From: an uncultured Saprospiraceae bacterium | GTDB taxonomy: Bacteria > Bacteroidota > Bacteroidia > Chitinophagales > Saprospiraceae | Assembly: GCA_937872385.1 (NCBI GenBank) | Contig: CALMSO010000056.1 | Location: 1-64,000 of the forward strand | Direction of reading: 5' to 3' | DNA length: 64,000 nt | In this document: one piece after another, positions 8,183 through 16,067 of the stretch | Layout of the letters: each line of letters begins with the position of its first letter | Numbering within the stretch: position 1 is the first letter of the stretch | The notes under the pieces: generated by a model | The model's database searches: none | Seen by the model: the letters and a program-made list of their open reading frames with translations, nothing else | What the model was told of the DNA's origin: nothing | Translations under genes and position numbers: made by a program

Positions 8183-9733
8183 GTGGAAAAAGAATTGATT
8201 ATCAATGCAACGCCCACAGAAGTTGAAATTGCCCTATTGGAAGATTCCAAACTGGTAGAAATTCACTATCAGAAGACGAACAACAATTTTTCGGTGGGCG
8301 ATATTTTTCTGGGGCGCATCAAACGGCTGATGCCGGGGCTGAATGCTGCTTTCGTAGATATTGGTCATAAAAAAGATGCTTTCCTGCACTACACCGACTT
8401 GGGGCCCAAGCTGCGCTCGTTGGTGAAATATACCAATGGCGCCATTAGTGGCTCTATCAATACGTATAAGTTAGACAGCTTTAAAATAGAGCCGGAAATC
8501 ATCAAAACCGGTAAAATTGACCAGGTGCTTGGCAAGCGCGACCACCTGTTGGTGCAAATATTGAAAGAGCCTATCTCGACGAAAGGCCCGCGCCTGAGTT
8601 GTGAAATCACCATTCCGGGACGCTATTTAGTGCTTACGCCTTTCAACGATGTGGTGGCCGTATCCAAAAAAATAGCCAATGCTGAGGAGCGCAAACGCCT
8701 GCAAAATCTGGTGGAGAGCATCAAGCCGCGCCACTTTGGCGTCATTGTGCGCACGGCCGCCGAGGGCAAAAAAGTAGCCGATCTGCACGAGGAATTGTCC
8801 ATCATGATGAGCAAATGGGAGGAGATTTACAACCAGCTTCCCAAAGCCAAAGCGCCGCTCAAGTTGATGAGTGAATTGGATAAGACTTCCAGCATTCTAC
8901 GCGATTTATTAAGCGATTCTTTCAATCGTATCGTGGTGAACGACAAGCAATTGTACCATAGTATTCGCAGTTATTTAGAATCTATCTCGCCCGAACAGGT
9001 AAAGATTCTTACCTCGCACAAATCCACCAAACCGATTTTCGAAGCACACGGCGTTACCCGGCAGATCAAGTCCTCCTTTGGCAAAACCGCCACCATGCCC
9101 AGCGGCGCTTACTTAGTCATCGAAAGTACGGAAGCCATGCACGTCATTGATGTGAACAGCGGGCACAAGATGAGCAGCAGCAATCAGGAAGAAGCGGTAC
9201 TGCGCGTAAACATGGAGGCGGCTGAAGAAATAGCCCGACAACTACGCCTGCGCGACATCGGCGGCATCATTATTATTGACTTCATTGACATGAAAAACAA
9301 CGAGCACCGCAAGGAGCTGGTCAAAGCAATGAAGCAGTTTATGAATAAAGACCGCGCCCAGCATACCATACTGCCCCTGAGCAAGTTTGGGCTGATGCAA
9401 ATCACTCGTCAGCGCGTGCGCCCCGAAGTGAAAATCAATACCGCCGAAATGTGCCCAACCTGCAACGGCACCGGTAAAATCAATGCTTCTATCTTGCTGA
9501 TGGACGACATTGAGCGCGACCTGAACTTTATCGTACAATCGCAGATTAAGTCGAAAATCAAACTACAGGTACATCCTTACGTGGAGGCTTTTATGAAAAA
9601 AGGCTTCCCCAGCCGGCAGATGAAATGGTATATGAAATACCAGAAATGGATTCGCATTCAGCCAAATAATGATTTTCCACTGACGCGGTATCGCTTTTTT
9701 GATGATAACGAAGATGAAATTCGCCTAAGCTGA
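8183..9733 (+). CDS. rng: Ribonuclease G/E family
   Basis: This 516-residue endoribonuclease opens with the S1-like RNA-binding domain (FSVGDIFLGRIKRLMPGLNAAFVDIG, then AFLHYTDLG). It has a central region resembling RNase E/G, the catalytic-magnesium segment VIDVNSGHKMSSSN with a downstream IIIIDFIDM aspartate pair, and the zinc-link CPTCNGTGKI. It processes rRNA precursors and mRNA in the cytoplasm. No ATG lies near the conserved N-terminus. A GTG at 8183 gives MEKELIINAT, which matches the usual Bacteroidota start and length, so I prefer it to the distant ATG at 7970. Confidence 0.93.
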   Translation: MEKELIINATPTEVEIALLEDSKLVEIHYQKTNNNFSVGDIFLGRIKRLMPGLNAAFVDIGHKKDAFLHYTDLGPKLRSLVKYTNGAISGSINTYKLDSFKIEPEIIKTGKIDQVLGKRDHLLVQILKEPISTKGPRLSCEITIPGRYLVLTPFNDVVAVSKKIANAEERKRLQNLVESIKPRHFGVIVRTAAEGKKVADLHEELSIMMSKWEEIYNQLPKAKAPLKLMSELDKTSSILRDLLSDSFNRIVVNDKQLYHSIRSYLESISPEQVKILTSHKSTKPIFEAHGVTRQIKSSFGKTATMPSGAYLVIESTEAMHVIDVNSGHKMSSSNQEEAVLRVNMEAAEEIARQLRLRDIGGIIIIDFIDMKNNEHRKELVKAMKQFMNKDRAQHTILPLSKFGLMQITRQRVRPEVKINTAEMCPTCNGTGKINASILLMDDIERDLNFIVQSQIKSKIKLQVHPYVEAFMKKGFPSRQMKWYMKYQKWIRIQPNNDFPLTRYRFFDDNEDEIRLS

Positions 9734-9865
9734 TGCGTTAATTAAAATTTAATACCCTCAATAGGGGTTGCATGGTATCTTTTTTGTCTTTTAATTGCAG
9801 AGAAAATAACAACGATTGGAAACCTTTGAACCCAAACTGCGTATAAAAGCCAAAAAAATATTCCC

Positions 9866-10597
9866 ATGAAGCACTTTTTACCCATTCTCATCAGCTTGTT
9901 CGTGCACGTAGCGCTGGCGCAGCCGGTGATGAGCCTGCAACCTAACCCAGTGAACAAAACCTTTGCCGTGGACCTTACGGACCCTACACTTGACTTAGAA
10001 CTCCACGCTACCCTAAAAAACGAAACCGCACAGGAGATACGCCTCAAATGGACGCGCGTGGTGAAAAATGCCCCTTTAGATTGGGATACGCAGGTCTGCG
10101 ATAAGAATTTTTGCTATCTGCCGCATATCAACACTAATATTGATGCAGGGCTTGGACTCAATGAACCCGTAGTGCTGGCACCGGGCGAGTCGTTTAATCT
10201 CATTTTTCACGTATTGCCTAATAGCACACCCGGCGAAGGTGCCTTCGAGTTAATTTTTGCATTGGCCAGCGCCCCCGATACGCCTATTGATACCGCTTTC
10301 TACACCATTGCGGTAAGCGATATTACTACTTCTGCCCGGTTTGACGTCAGAAAATCGGATATTCGGGTTTTTCCCAATCCGGCTACTGATTACTTCGAGC
10401 TGACCAACAGCGCAGGCCTTGACCAGTTGGTAATTTACAACTTGCTGGGGCGCCAGGTGCGCAACTATCGCGTAAACGGCGGCCAACTCTACAATGTATC
10501 CGATTTGCCCGATGGCTTGTATTTGGTAAGTATGGTGAGCAATCGCCAGGGCATTGTCAAAACAGTACGCCTCAACAAACGTTCGTGGCGACCATAG
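9866..10597 (+). CDS. Secreted protein with type IX secretion C-terminal domain
   Basis: This 243-residue protein has a signal peptide (about residues 1-18, ending at ALA-Q). An Ig-like middle part has no recognised enzyme motif but two cysteines close together (DKNFC). The last 75 residues have the T9SS type A sorting-domain pattern: VFPNPATDYFEL, then LVIYNLLGRQV, then VSDLPDGLYLVSM and a final basic strand. The cell would export it through the Sec pathway and then through the T9SS to the surface or medium. Its function is unknown. A strong terminator follows. Confidence 0.85.
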   Translation: MKHFLPILISLFVHVALAQPVMSLQPNPVNKTFAVDLTDPTLDLELHATLKNETAQEIRLKWTRVVKNAPLDWDTQVCDKNFCYLPHINTNIDAGLGLNEPVVLAPGESFNLIFHVLPNSTPGEGAFELIFALASAPDTPIDTAFYTIAVSDITTSARFDVRKSDIRVFPNPATDYFELTNSAGLDQLVIYNLLGRQVRNYRVNGGQLYNVSDLPDGLYLVSMVSNRQGIVKTVRLNKRSWRP

Positions 10598-10622
10598 CGA
10601 TAAAAGCGCTTTCTTGCCCGCT

Positions 10623-10665
10623 TGCGTCCGCAAAACTTCGTATGTTTACCGGACGCATTTTATTT
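10623..10665 (+). terminator. Rho-independent terminator after the T9SS cargo gene
   Basis: TGCGTCCG at 10623-10630 pairs perfectly with CGGACGCA at 10650-10657 across a 19-base loop. TTTTATTTT follows at once. It lies 25 bases after the stop codon of the preceding gene. Confidence 0.8.
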
Positions 10666-10704
10666 TAACCATTCCGTTTCCGAGCGAAATCGGTTTGCCA
10701 GCAG

Positions 10705-10712
10705 TATTTTTG
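10705..10712 (+). promoter_or_regulatory. Probable -7 element for rsmG
   Basis: TATTTTTG fits TAnnTTTG. It stands between the terminator above and the rsmG start, 41 bases before the ATG, where a promoter is needed. No good TTG is found 18-20 bases before it. Confidence 0.4.
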
Positions 10713-10752
10713 CTAAGGAGCATTGAGCATAAAAAAACGGTCTGATTATTTC

Positions 10753-11385
10753 ATGGAAATCATTCTAAAATATTTTCCGCACCTCAGCGAGCAGCAGCAG
10801 GTACAGCTGGCTCAATTAGATGCACTTTACCGCGATTGGAACGCCAAGATCAATGTTATTTCTCGCAAGGATATTGACCAACTCTACGAACACCATGTGC
10901 TGCATGCATTGGCGATAGCCAAAATTGTGACCTTCAAACCGGGTGCGCAAGTGCTCGACATTGGTACCGGCGGCGGTTTTCCGGGTATCCCCTTAGCCAT
11001 TCTCTTTCCGGAAACAAACTTTACACTTTTGGACGGCACGCGCAAGAAAATCACCGTAGTGCAGGAAGTAGCGTCGGCTATTGGCCTTGCCAATGTGCGG
11101 CCACTGCACCAGCGCGTAGAGGAGTACAAACAAGGCAAATTTGATTTTGCGGTAAGCCGAGCGGTCGCGCCCTTAGAAAACTTAGTGGACTGGAGTTTTC
11201 GGCTTATCAAACAAAAAGACCAGCAACATCTGCTGCCCAACGGGCTGATCGCTTTGAAAGGCGGTGATTTGAAAACAGAAATTCAGGCGCTGCCCCGAAG
11301 TTTTTATACTGAAATACATCCCCTGTCAAAGTTTTTTGAGGAAGCGTACTTTGCGGAAAAAGTAGCGGTATATGTGCAAGCGTAG
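10753..11385 (+). CDS. rsmG: 16S rRNA (guanine-N7) methyltransferase RsmG
   Basis: This 210-residue SAM-dependent methyltransferase modifies the guanine equivalent to E. coli 16S position 527. The N-terminal helix region has WNAKINVISRKD, characteristic of RsmG (formerly GidB). The SAM-binding motif is VLDIGTGGGFPGIPLAI, followed by the acidic LLDGTRKK and the VSRAVAPL strand. The start at 10753 aligns with the family; a longer in-frame start adds ten implausible residues. It is monocistronic by spacing. Confidence 0.95.
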   Translation: MEIILKYFPHLSEQQQVQLAQLDALYRDWNAKINVISRKDIDQLYEHHVLHALAIAKIVTFKPGAQVLDIGTGGGFPGIPLAILFPETNFTLLDGTRKKITVVQEVASAIGLANVRPLHQRVEEYKQGKFDFAVSRAVAPLENLVDWSFRLIKQKDQQHLLPNGLIALKGGDLKTEIQALPRSFYTEIHPLSKFFEEAYFAEKVAVYVQA

Positions 11386-11507
11386 GCGGCCGTAGTGCCG
11401 TATGCCCATAGGAAGCTATCATATTATTATTTTGAATGCCCTTGCTTTTTATGCAAAAAAGCAGTACATTGTTTTGGATTTTATTTAGTAACCAAAACTT
11501 ATGTATT

Positions 11508-11870
11508 ATGAAGACACACAACAGGGAAATTATGATTTATTACAATCCCGAATCGAGCGCTGACCGCCGCACCGTTGCTTTCGCCCAGACCATCAGCACG
11601 CACGTGAAAACCTACGAATTTGCTAAATCGCCCTCCACTGGCACCAGTTGGCAGCAGATACTTGCCGCACTGAACATTCACCCGAAAGAGCTACTTAACA
11701 AATCGCATCCTTACTACCAGCAGTTCATTCGCGGCCGCGAATTTGACGACGAGGGCTGGCTCAATGTATTGAAATACAACCCGGAACTGATCAAAGCGCC
11801 CATCGCCATGCGAGGCAACCGCGCCATCGTTTGCAATACCCCTACCGATATTTATAAATTGACCGTTTGA
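11508..11870 (+). CDS. ArsC/Spx-like thioredoxin-fold protein lacking the catalytic cysteine
   Basis: This 120-residue protein is shaped like the arsenate reductase (ArsC)/Spx family. It begins with strand MIYYNPESSADRRT, where family members have N-P-x-C-S-x-x-R, and ends with IKAPIAMRGNRAIVCNTP, equivalent to the conserved substrate-binding RPI segment. The catalytic cysteine is replaced by serine at residue 16, so it cannot be a normal arsenate reductase. The only cysteine is near the C-terminus. A regulatory or binding role is possible. The start could be 11508 or 11532; the former is used. It is followed at 53 bases by the DUF3127 gene. Confidence 0.7.
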   Translation: MKTHNREIMIYYNPESSADRRTVAFAQTISTHVKTYEFAKSPSTGTSWQQILAALNIHPKELLNKSHPYYQQFIRGREFDDEGWLNVLKYNPELIKAPIAMRGNRAIVCNTPTDIYKLTV

Positions 11871-11899
11871 TTCTTTTCGCTTTTCCGACCGCTTTTTTG

Positions 11900-11907
11900 T
11901 ACTTTTG
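11900..11907 (+). promoter_or_regulatory. Possible -7 element before the DUF3127 gene
   Basis: TACTTTTG matches TAnnTTTG and ends 16 bases before the start codon at 11924. Upstream sequence is T-rich but lacks a well-placed TTG. If used, the leader would be only about ten bases. Confidence 0.4.
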
Positions 11908-11923
11908 GCAAAAAAGAATTTCC

Positions 11924-12298
11924 ATGACTTCATTTGAGATAGAAGGCAAATTGCACAAGGCATTTGAGACCGAAAACAAGACCAGTTCATTTCAGGCCAG
12001 AGAGTTCGTTATAGAAGTAGCGGATGGTACTTATTCCCAGTTTGTAAAATTCCAGTTGACGCAAGATCGCTGCGCCCTGCTGGATGCCTACAAAGAGGGC
12101 GAGATCATCAAGGTGCACTTCGACTTGCGCGGGCGCGAGTGGCAAGGGAAATATTTTACCAACCTGAATGCCTGGCGTATCGAGAAAGGACAAGCTGCCG
12201 ACGCTGCTCCGGAGTACGCTCCGCCGCCACCGGCCGCTGCCGATTTTCCTAGCGCTGCCGACGAACCCGCTGCCGCCGATGACGATCTGCCGTTTTGA
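11924..12298 (+). CDS. DUF3127 protein with SSB-like acidic tip
   Basis: This 124-residue protein belongs to DUF3127, a small family found mainly in Bacteroidota. Residues 1-90 form a beta-rich domain (MTSFEIEGKLHKAFETE, then REFVIEV, VKFQLTQDRC, GEIIKVHFDLRGREW) compatible with an OB fold. Residues 91-118 are a low-complexity linker of alanine and proline. The last six residues are DDDLPF. Single-stranded-DNA-binding protein has the same plan, OB domain, flexible linker and acidic tip ending in PF, and the tip recruits repair and replication proteins. A nucleic-acid role is likely but not proven. The start at 11924 is the first ATG consistent with the family. Confidence 0.8.
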   Translation: MTSFEIEGKLHKAFETENKTSSFQAREFVIEVADGTYSQFVKFQLTQDRCALLDAYKEGEIIKVHFDLRGREWQGKYFTNLNAWRIEKGQAADAAPEYAPPPPAAADFPSAADEPAAADDDLPF

Positions 12299-12351
12299 CA
12301 AAAATGCGTAGCCCGGTACAACTGCTTGGGCTTTGGCTTCGTTACATCGCT

Positions 12352-12891
12352 ATGAGAAAACTACTTTTTGTCTGTGGTCTGCTGGCAACTTTCAATGCCC
12401 CGGCGCAAGTGCTCACCGGTATCAGCACGAAATGGAGCGACTCCTTTCGGGAATGGATTATTTATACCGATGAAGAAGGCGTAGAGGGCGAGCTGCGGCA
12501 GCGTTGGGCTGCCAACGACGACTGGACGGAGTGGGAATACCGCCTCGGTGAGGTGAATGGCACCATTCGTATCAAATGGCGCGACAACCCCAACGAATGG
12601 GAGCTACGCGGCGGCAATGAAATTGTGACTCTCCGTACACGCTGGCCCAATGACTCCCGCGAATGGCGCATCGAGGGCAAAGGGCGGTTCATCTTGAAAA
12701 GCCGTTTTGGCAATATCCGCGATGAATGGATGTTGGAAAACAGCCGTTTGGGGACTTTTGGCATGGTGACCAATTGGGAGGGCGATCCGCGTGACTGGCT
12801 CATCCATGATGACTTAGACGAGTCGGTGACTTTGCCAACGCGCATGGCTATGGTGTTCACCGTAGTGTTCAATAGTGTGCCCAAATGGTAA
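12352..12891 (+). CDS. Exported protein made of six W-x(5/7)-EW repeats
   Basis: This 179-residue protein has a signal peptide (about 1-19, ending NAPAQ). The rest is a run of six units of 21-24 residues. Each unit begins with a basic residue and tryptophan (W28, W52, W76, W98, F119, W142) and carries E/D-W six to nine residues later (W35, W61, W83, W105, W126, W149). The alternating polar/aromatic pattern suggests paired beta strands, perhaps a small barrel or solenoid. I do not recognise a named family. A 53-base gap separates it from the DUF3127 gene. The start was placed at the ATG of the signal peptide. Confidence 0.75.
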   Translation: MRKLLFVCGLLATFNAPAQVLTGISTKWSDSFREWIIYTDEEGVEGELRQRWAANDDWTEWEYRLGEVNGTIRIKWRDNPNEWELRGGNEIVTLRTRWPNDSREWRIEGKGRFILKSRFGNIRDEWMLENSRLGTFGMVTNWEGDPRDWLIHDDLDESVTLPTRMAMVFTVVFNSVPKW

Positions 12892-12923
12892 TATGGCTAT
12901 TGCTTATGCTCGAAAAAATCGCT

Positions 12924-14072
12924 TCAAACCGGTGCGGCTGCTCCGGCTAATTTCGCTGTTATATCTTTGGCAATGGTTTCCGAATCTCGGTAGATAACGC
13001 CCAAAATGCCACCCGCCACATAATTGTCGTAGCCAAGAAAATACAACCCATCGTGCGCACCTTCTGCAATGCAGCTTTTCGGCCAGCCATACGCATCGAG
13101 CAAGGTATTTGCATTTTCAATAAAATCTTCGAGCTGCGCTGAGTAGCCTGTGGCAAGGATTACCGTATCGAAAGCCTGTTTTTCGCCATTGACAAAAACG
13201 ACTCCATCTGCCTCAAAATGTTGAATAGCAGGAAACACTTTGATGTTCCCGGCTTTAATTTGTGCTACGGTACCAATGTCAATGACAGGGGTTTTGCCGG
13301 TAGTGCGAAGCTGCTTAGCTGGCGGCACATTCGGTGTAGATAAGCCATATTGAGAGAGGTCGCCTACCATCAGCCGCCGAAGCTGCGTGCCCAGCCAGTC
13401 GCCGAGGCCATTAGGAAGTTTTGATAGCAGCAGCGCCGTGCGCTGGGTAGGTCCTGCGAAGGTATCGCGGGGTACAATATTGACGGGACTCCGCACCGAA
13501 ATGCCAACGAATACGCCTTGTTCGCAAAGATCGAGTGCAATTTCAGCACCGGTATTGCCCATACCCACCACCAGCACGCGCTGCCCAAGGAAGGGCGTAG
13601 CATTTTTATACAAACGGCTATGCTGAATGTATCCCTGAAAAGCAGCTTCTTCAGGAAAAACAGGCCGATTGATAGCGCGATTGACACCAACCGCTACTAC
13701 CACATAGCGTGCTTTCCAGCTTTGGCCGGTGGCTGTATGTGCTACCCAGGTAGTACCAGTTTTGTTGAGTGCGGTTACTTCTTCACCAAAGTGCGGGCGA
13801 ATATCAAATTTTTGGGCATAGTGCTCATAATACGCTATTAATTTCTGGCGCGGCACATAACGCGGATAATCGTCGGGGAAGGGAAGATGGGGAAGATGCG
13901 ACAACTCCTTGACCGTGTGCAAATGCAGCCGATCATAATGCTCGTGCCATATATTGGCAATGCGCTCGCTTTTTTCTAATAATTCAAATGGGATGCCTTG
14001 CTTTCGCAATCTGCCAGCAATGGCTAAGCCCGCCGGGCCGGCTCCAATAATTAGAACAGGTATTTCATTCAT
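12924..14072 (-). CDS. Flavin-containing monooxygenase-type NAD(P)/FAD oxidoreductase
   Basis: This 382-residue two-dinucleotide-fold enzyme has FAD-binding GAGPAG at residues 10-15 and FQGYIQHSRLY, which matches the FxGxxxHxxxY fingerprint of flavin monooxygenases and YUCCA-like enzymes. NADPH-binding VVGMGNTGAEIA lies near residue 170, and a late ATGYSAQL motif is present. Such enzymes oxygenate soft nucleophiles or small organic substrates; the substrate cannot be told. The start at 14072 is the ATG just before the FAD motif. The gene is isolated and converges on the EW-repeat gene. Confidence 0.85.
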   Translation of the reverse strand: MNEIPVLIIGAGPAGLAIAGRLRKQGIPFELLEKSERIANIWHEHYDRLHLHTVKELSHLPHLPFPDDYPRYVPRQKLIAYYEHYAQKFDIRPHFGEEVTALNKTGTTWVAHTATGQSWKARYVVVAVGVNRAINRPVFPEEAAFQGYIQHSRLYKNATPFLGQRVLVVGMGNTGAEIALDLCEQGVFVGISVRSPVNIVPRDTFAGPTQRTALLLSKLPNGLGDWLGTQLRRLMVGDLSQYGLSTPNVPPAKQLRTTGKTPVIDIGTVAQIKAGNIKVFPAIQHFEADGVVFVNGEKQAFDTVILATGYSAQLEDFIENANTLLDAYGWPKSCIAEGAHDGLYFLGYDNYVAGGILGVIYRDSETIAKDITAKLAGAAAPV

Positions 14073-14166
14073 ACGTGTTGCGGATGCTGTGGACAAATAC
14101 GATGCGCTGTAAAGATACAACACTTCCGCCAACAGCACCCGCAGACAAGTGGCTTAAAGTGCCGTA

Positions 14167-14709
14167 TTATTGCTTCACTACCTGTACATTCAGGTGCAGG
14201 CGTACTTCGTCGCTCACGACAATGGCGCCAGCTTCGGTTACTGCGTTCCACTTCAAACCAAACTCCTTGCGATTGATGGAGCCGTTGATTTCAAAACCTG
14301 CCTTATGGTTACCATATGGATCAGCGGCTTCGCCGAGGAAATCTGCGTGTAAAACGACGGTTTTGGTCACATCGCGGATAGTTAGGTCGCCAGTCACCTT
14401 GAATTTGTTCTCGCCCGCTTTTTCAAAAGCAGTGGAACGGAAGGTCATTTCGGGGTAAGCTGCTGCATTGAAAAAATCGTCGCTTTTCAAGTGGTTGTCG
14501 CGGTCGCTTTGGTTGGTATCAATGCTATTGATGTTGGCACTGAAGTAAGCCTCCGCCCCTTCAAAACCTTCGCCAGCTTGTTCGATGCCGCCAGAGAACT
14601 CACGGAAAAAGCCCGTTACGGTGCTGATTACTAAGTGTTTTACTTTAAAGCTGATTTCGGAATGCGTCGGGTCAATGGCCCATTGGGTTGCTACGGTTGC
14701 AGTTGACAT
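14167..14709 (-). CDS. YceI family lipocalin-like protein
   Basis: This 180-residue protein matches the YceI family: WAIDPTHSEISFKVKHLVISTV at the start, then FSGGIE, SDRDNHLKSDDFF, and LTIRDVTKTVVL in the second half. YceI proteins form a beta barrel that binds isoprenoid-like lipids. Most are periplasmic, but no signal peptide is seen here, so this one is probably cytoplasmic. The start at 14709 leaves out twelve unlikely residues. A perfect 16-base palindrome lies 34-49 bases upstream and may be an operator. Confidence 0.92.
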   Translation of the reverse strand: MSTATVATQWAIDPTHSEISFKVKHLVISTVTGFFREFSGGIEQAGEGFEGAEAYFSANINSIDTNQSDRDNHLKSDDFFNAAAYPEMTFRSTAFEKAGENKFKVTGDLTIRDVTKTVVLHADFLGEAADPYGNHKAGFEINGSINRKEFGLKWNAVTEAGAIVVSDEVRLHLNVQVVKQ

Positions 14710-14742
14710 GTTGTTTTGTTTTTTGATTAAAATTGATAATTT

Positions 14743-14758
14743 CAATGTTTAAACATTG
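14743..14758. promoter_or_regulatory. Perfect 16-bp palindrome upstream of the yceI gene
   Basis: CAATGTTTAAACATTG is self-complementary over all 16 bases and lies 34-49 bases before the yceI start. A second, less regular AT-rich dyad around AACATATTGTT follows at about 14780. The size and position suit a dimeric repressor or activator site; the regulator is unknown. Confidence 0.5.
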
Positions 14759-14904
14759 TTGTTAAGCCTTTGTTTATAACATATTGTTAAGAATTTGTTA
14801 AAAAGACGATAGGTAAAGCTCTACTCGAGGCGGAGTAGATAGCCGGACGAACTGCAAATTGGTTCGATTTTGCAGCTATTGTAAAAGAATATGGATAGAA
14901 AAAC

Positions 14905-15948
14905 CTAACCGGGCATGTGCTCCAACTTTTGCCGATTTTTGATGGTAATGGCTCCGTCGGTAATTTCGATATAACCGTCTTCCTTGAATTCGGTGAGCAT
15001 TCGGATCACGCTTTCTTTGGCGGTGCCTACAATACGCGCCAGGTCGTCGCGCAAGATGTTGAATTCGCTTTTGCCTTCCTTGTCGTGCAGCAGAAGCAGG
15101 GCGCTGGCCACGCGCTTGCGTACCGAATTGTAAGCTAATTGAAGCAGTTGTTCTTCTTTTTCGGAGACATTGCTGGCTAACATTTTGATAAGTTGGGAGG
15201 CCACGTCGCGGTTGGCGTGCAGCAGCGCCTGAAAATCGTCTTTCGGAATGAGGCTTACCTCGGTATCTTCTAACGCTGCGCAGGATTCGCTGTATTTGGT
15301 ATCCTTGATGAGGTCAACGTAGCCAACAAATTCGCCTTCCGTAGCGAGGGAGATGATGTATTCCTTGCCGTCGTCATTGGTTTTGAATACTTTCACCTTG
15401 CCGTTTTTCACAAAATAGAGATAGCGCGGGTAGTCGCCCTCTTCAAAAAGGGTTTCGCGTTTTTTATAAAGCTTAGTTTTGCGCTCGTCGGAGAGCTTGC
15501 GCAATTCTTCGTAGCCGCGCGCTTCGTTGATAAAAGCGCTCAGCCCCTGCTCCGTGCGGTCGAATCGTTTGCGGAGTTGTTCGCTTTTGCGCAGCCGCAC
15601 CTCTACTACGGCGAGGAGTTCGTCTTTATAAAAAGGCTTGGTGATATAATCGTCGGCACCGAGGTTCATGCCGCGCCGGAAGTCGCTTTTTTCGGCTTTG
15701 GCGGTCAGGAAGATAAAAGGAATATCAGCGGTTTCGGGGCGCTTGCTCAGGATGTTGAGCACGCCAAATCCATCGAGTTTGGGCATCATCACATCGCAGA
15801 TAATGAGGTCGGGTGGGTTGCTCACGGCTACATCCACGCCAGCGGTGCCATCTTCAGCGGTAAGTACCTCGTAGCCAGATAGTTCGAGGATTTCAGCGAG
15901 GTTTTCCCGTACTTCGAGATTGTCTTCGACGACTAAAATTTTTTTCAT
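14905..15948 (-). CDS. Response regulator fused to a CRP/FNR-type DNA-binding module
   Basis: This 347-residue protein has a receiver domain (1-120) with the acidic pocket VVEDN, phospho-acceptor D52 (IICDVMMPKLDG) and K104 (ITKPF). A cyclic-nucleotide-binding-like beta roll (about 150-265) and a CRP-type winged helix at the C-terminus (RDDLARIVGTAKESVIRML) follow. A phosphorelay would thus set a CRP-like transcription factor. The cNMP pocket lacks an obvious RSA-type phosphate-binding arginine-serine, so it probably does not bind cAMP. The start at 15948 gives the canonical MKKILVVEDN. The histidine kinase gene lies 119 bases upstream on the same strand and is the likely partner. Confidence 0.9.
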   Translation of the reverse strand: MKKILVVEDNLEVRENLAEILELSGYEVLTAEDGTAGVDVAVSNPPDLIICDVMMPKLDGFGVLNILSKRPETADIPFIFLTAKAEKSDFRRGMNLGADDYITKPFYKDELLAVVEVRLRKSEQLRKRFDRTEQGLSAFINEARGYEELRKLSDERKTKLYKKRETLFEEGDYPRYLYFVKNGKVKVFKTNDDGKEYIISLATEGEFVGYVDLIKDTKYSESCAALEDTEVSLIPKDDFQALLHANRDVASQLIKMLASNVSEKEEQLLQLAYNSVRKRVASALLLLHDKEGKSEFNILRDDLARIVGTAKESVIRMLTEFKEDGYIEITDGAITIKNRQKLEHMPG

Positions 15949-16067
15949 AAATGGTTTGGTGATTTTTGCTGTAAAAGGCAACGTTTTTGCCTTTCGGATT
16001 GGCTTTGTTTCAGGCAGCGCCTCAAAAATAAGGATAAGTTTTGTAATTACAGACTTTAATCATACCC

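Noticed and set aside
14821..14838. CTACTC/GAGTAG hairpin after the REC-CRP gene considered as its terminator.
   Set aside because: The stem is only 6 bp and no T run follows on the - strand for more than ten bases.
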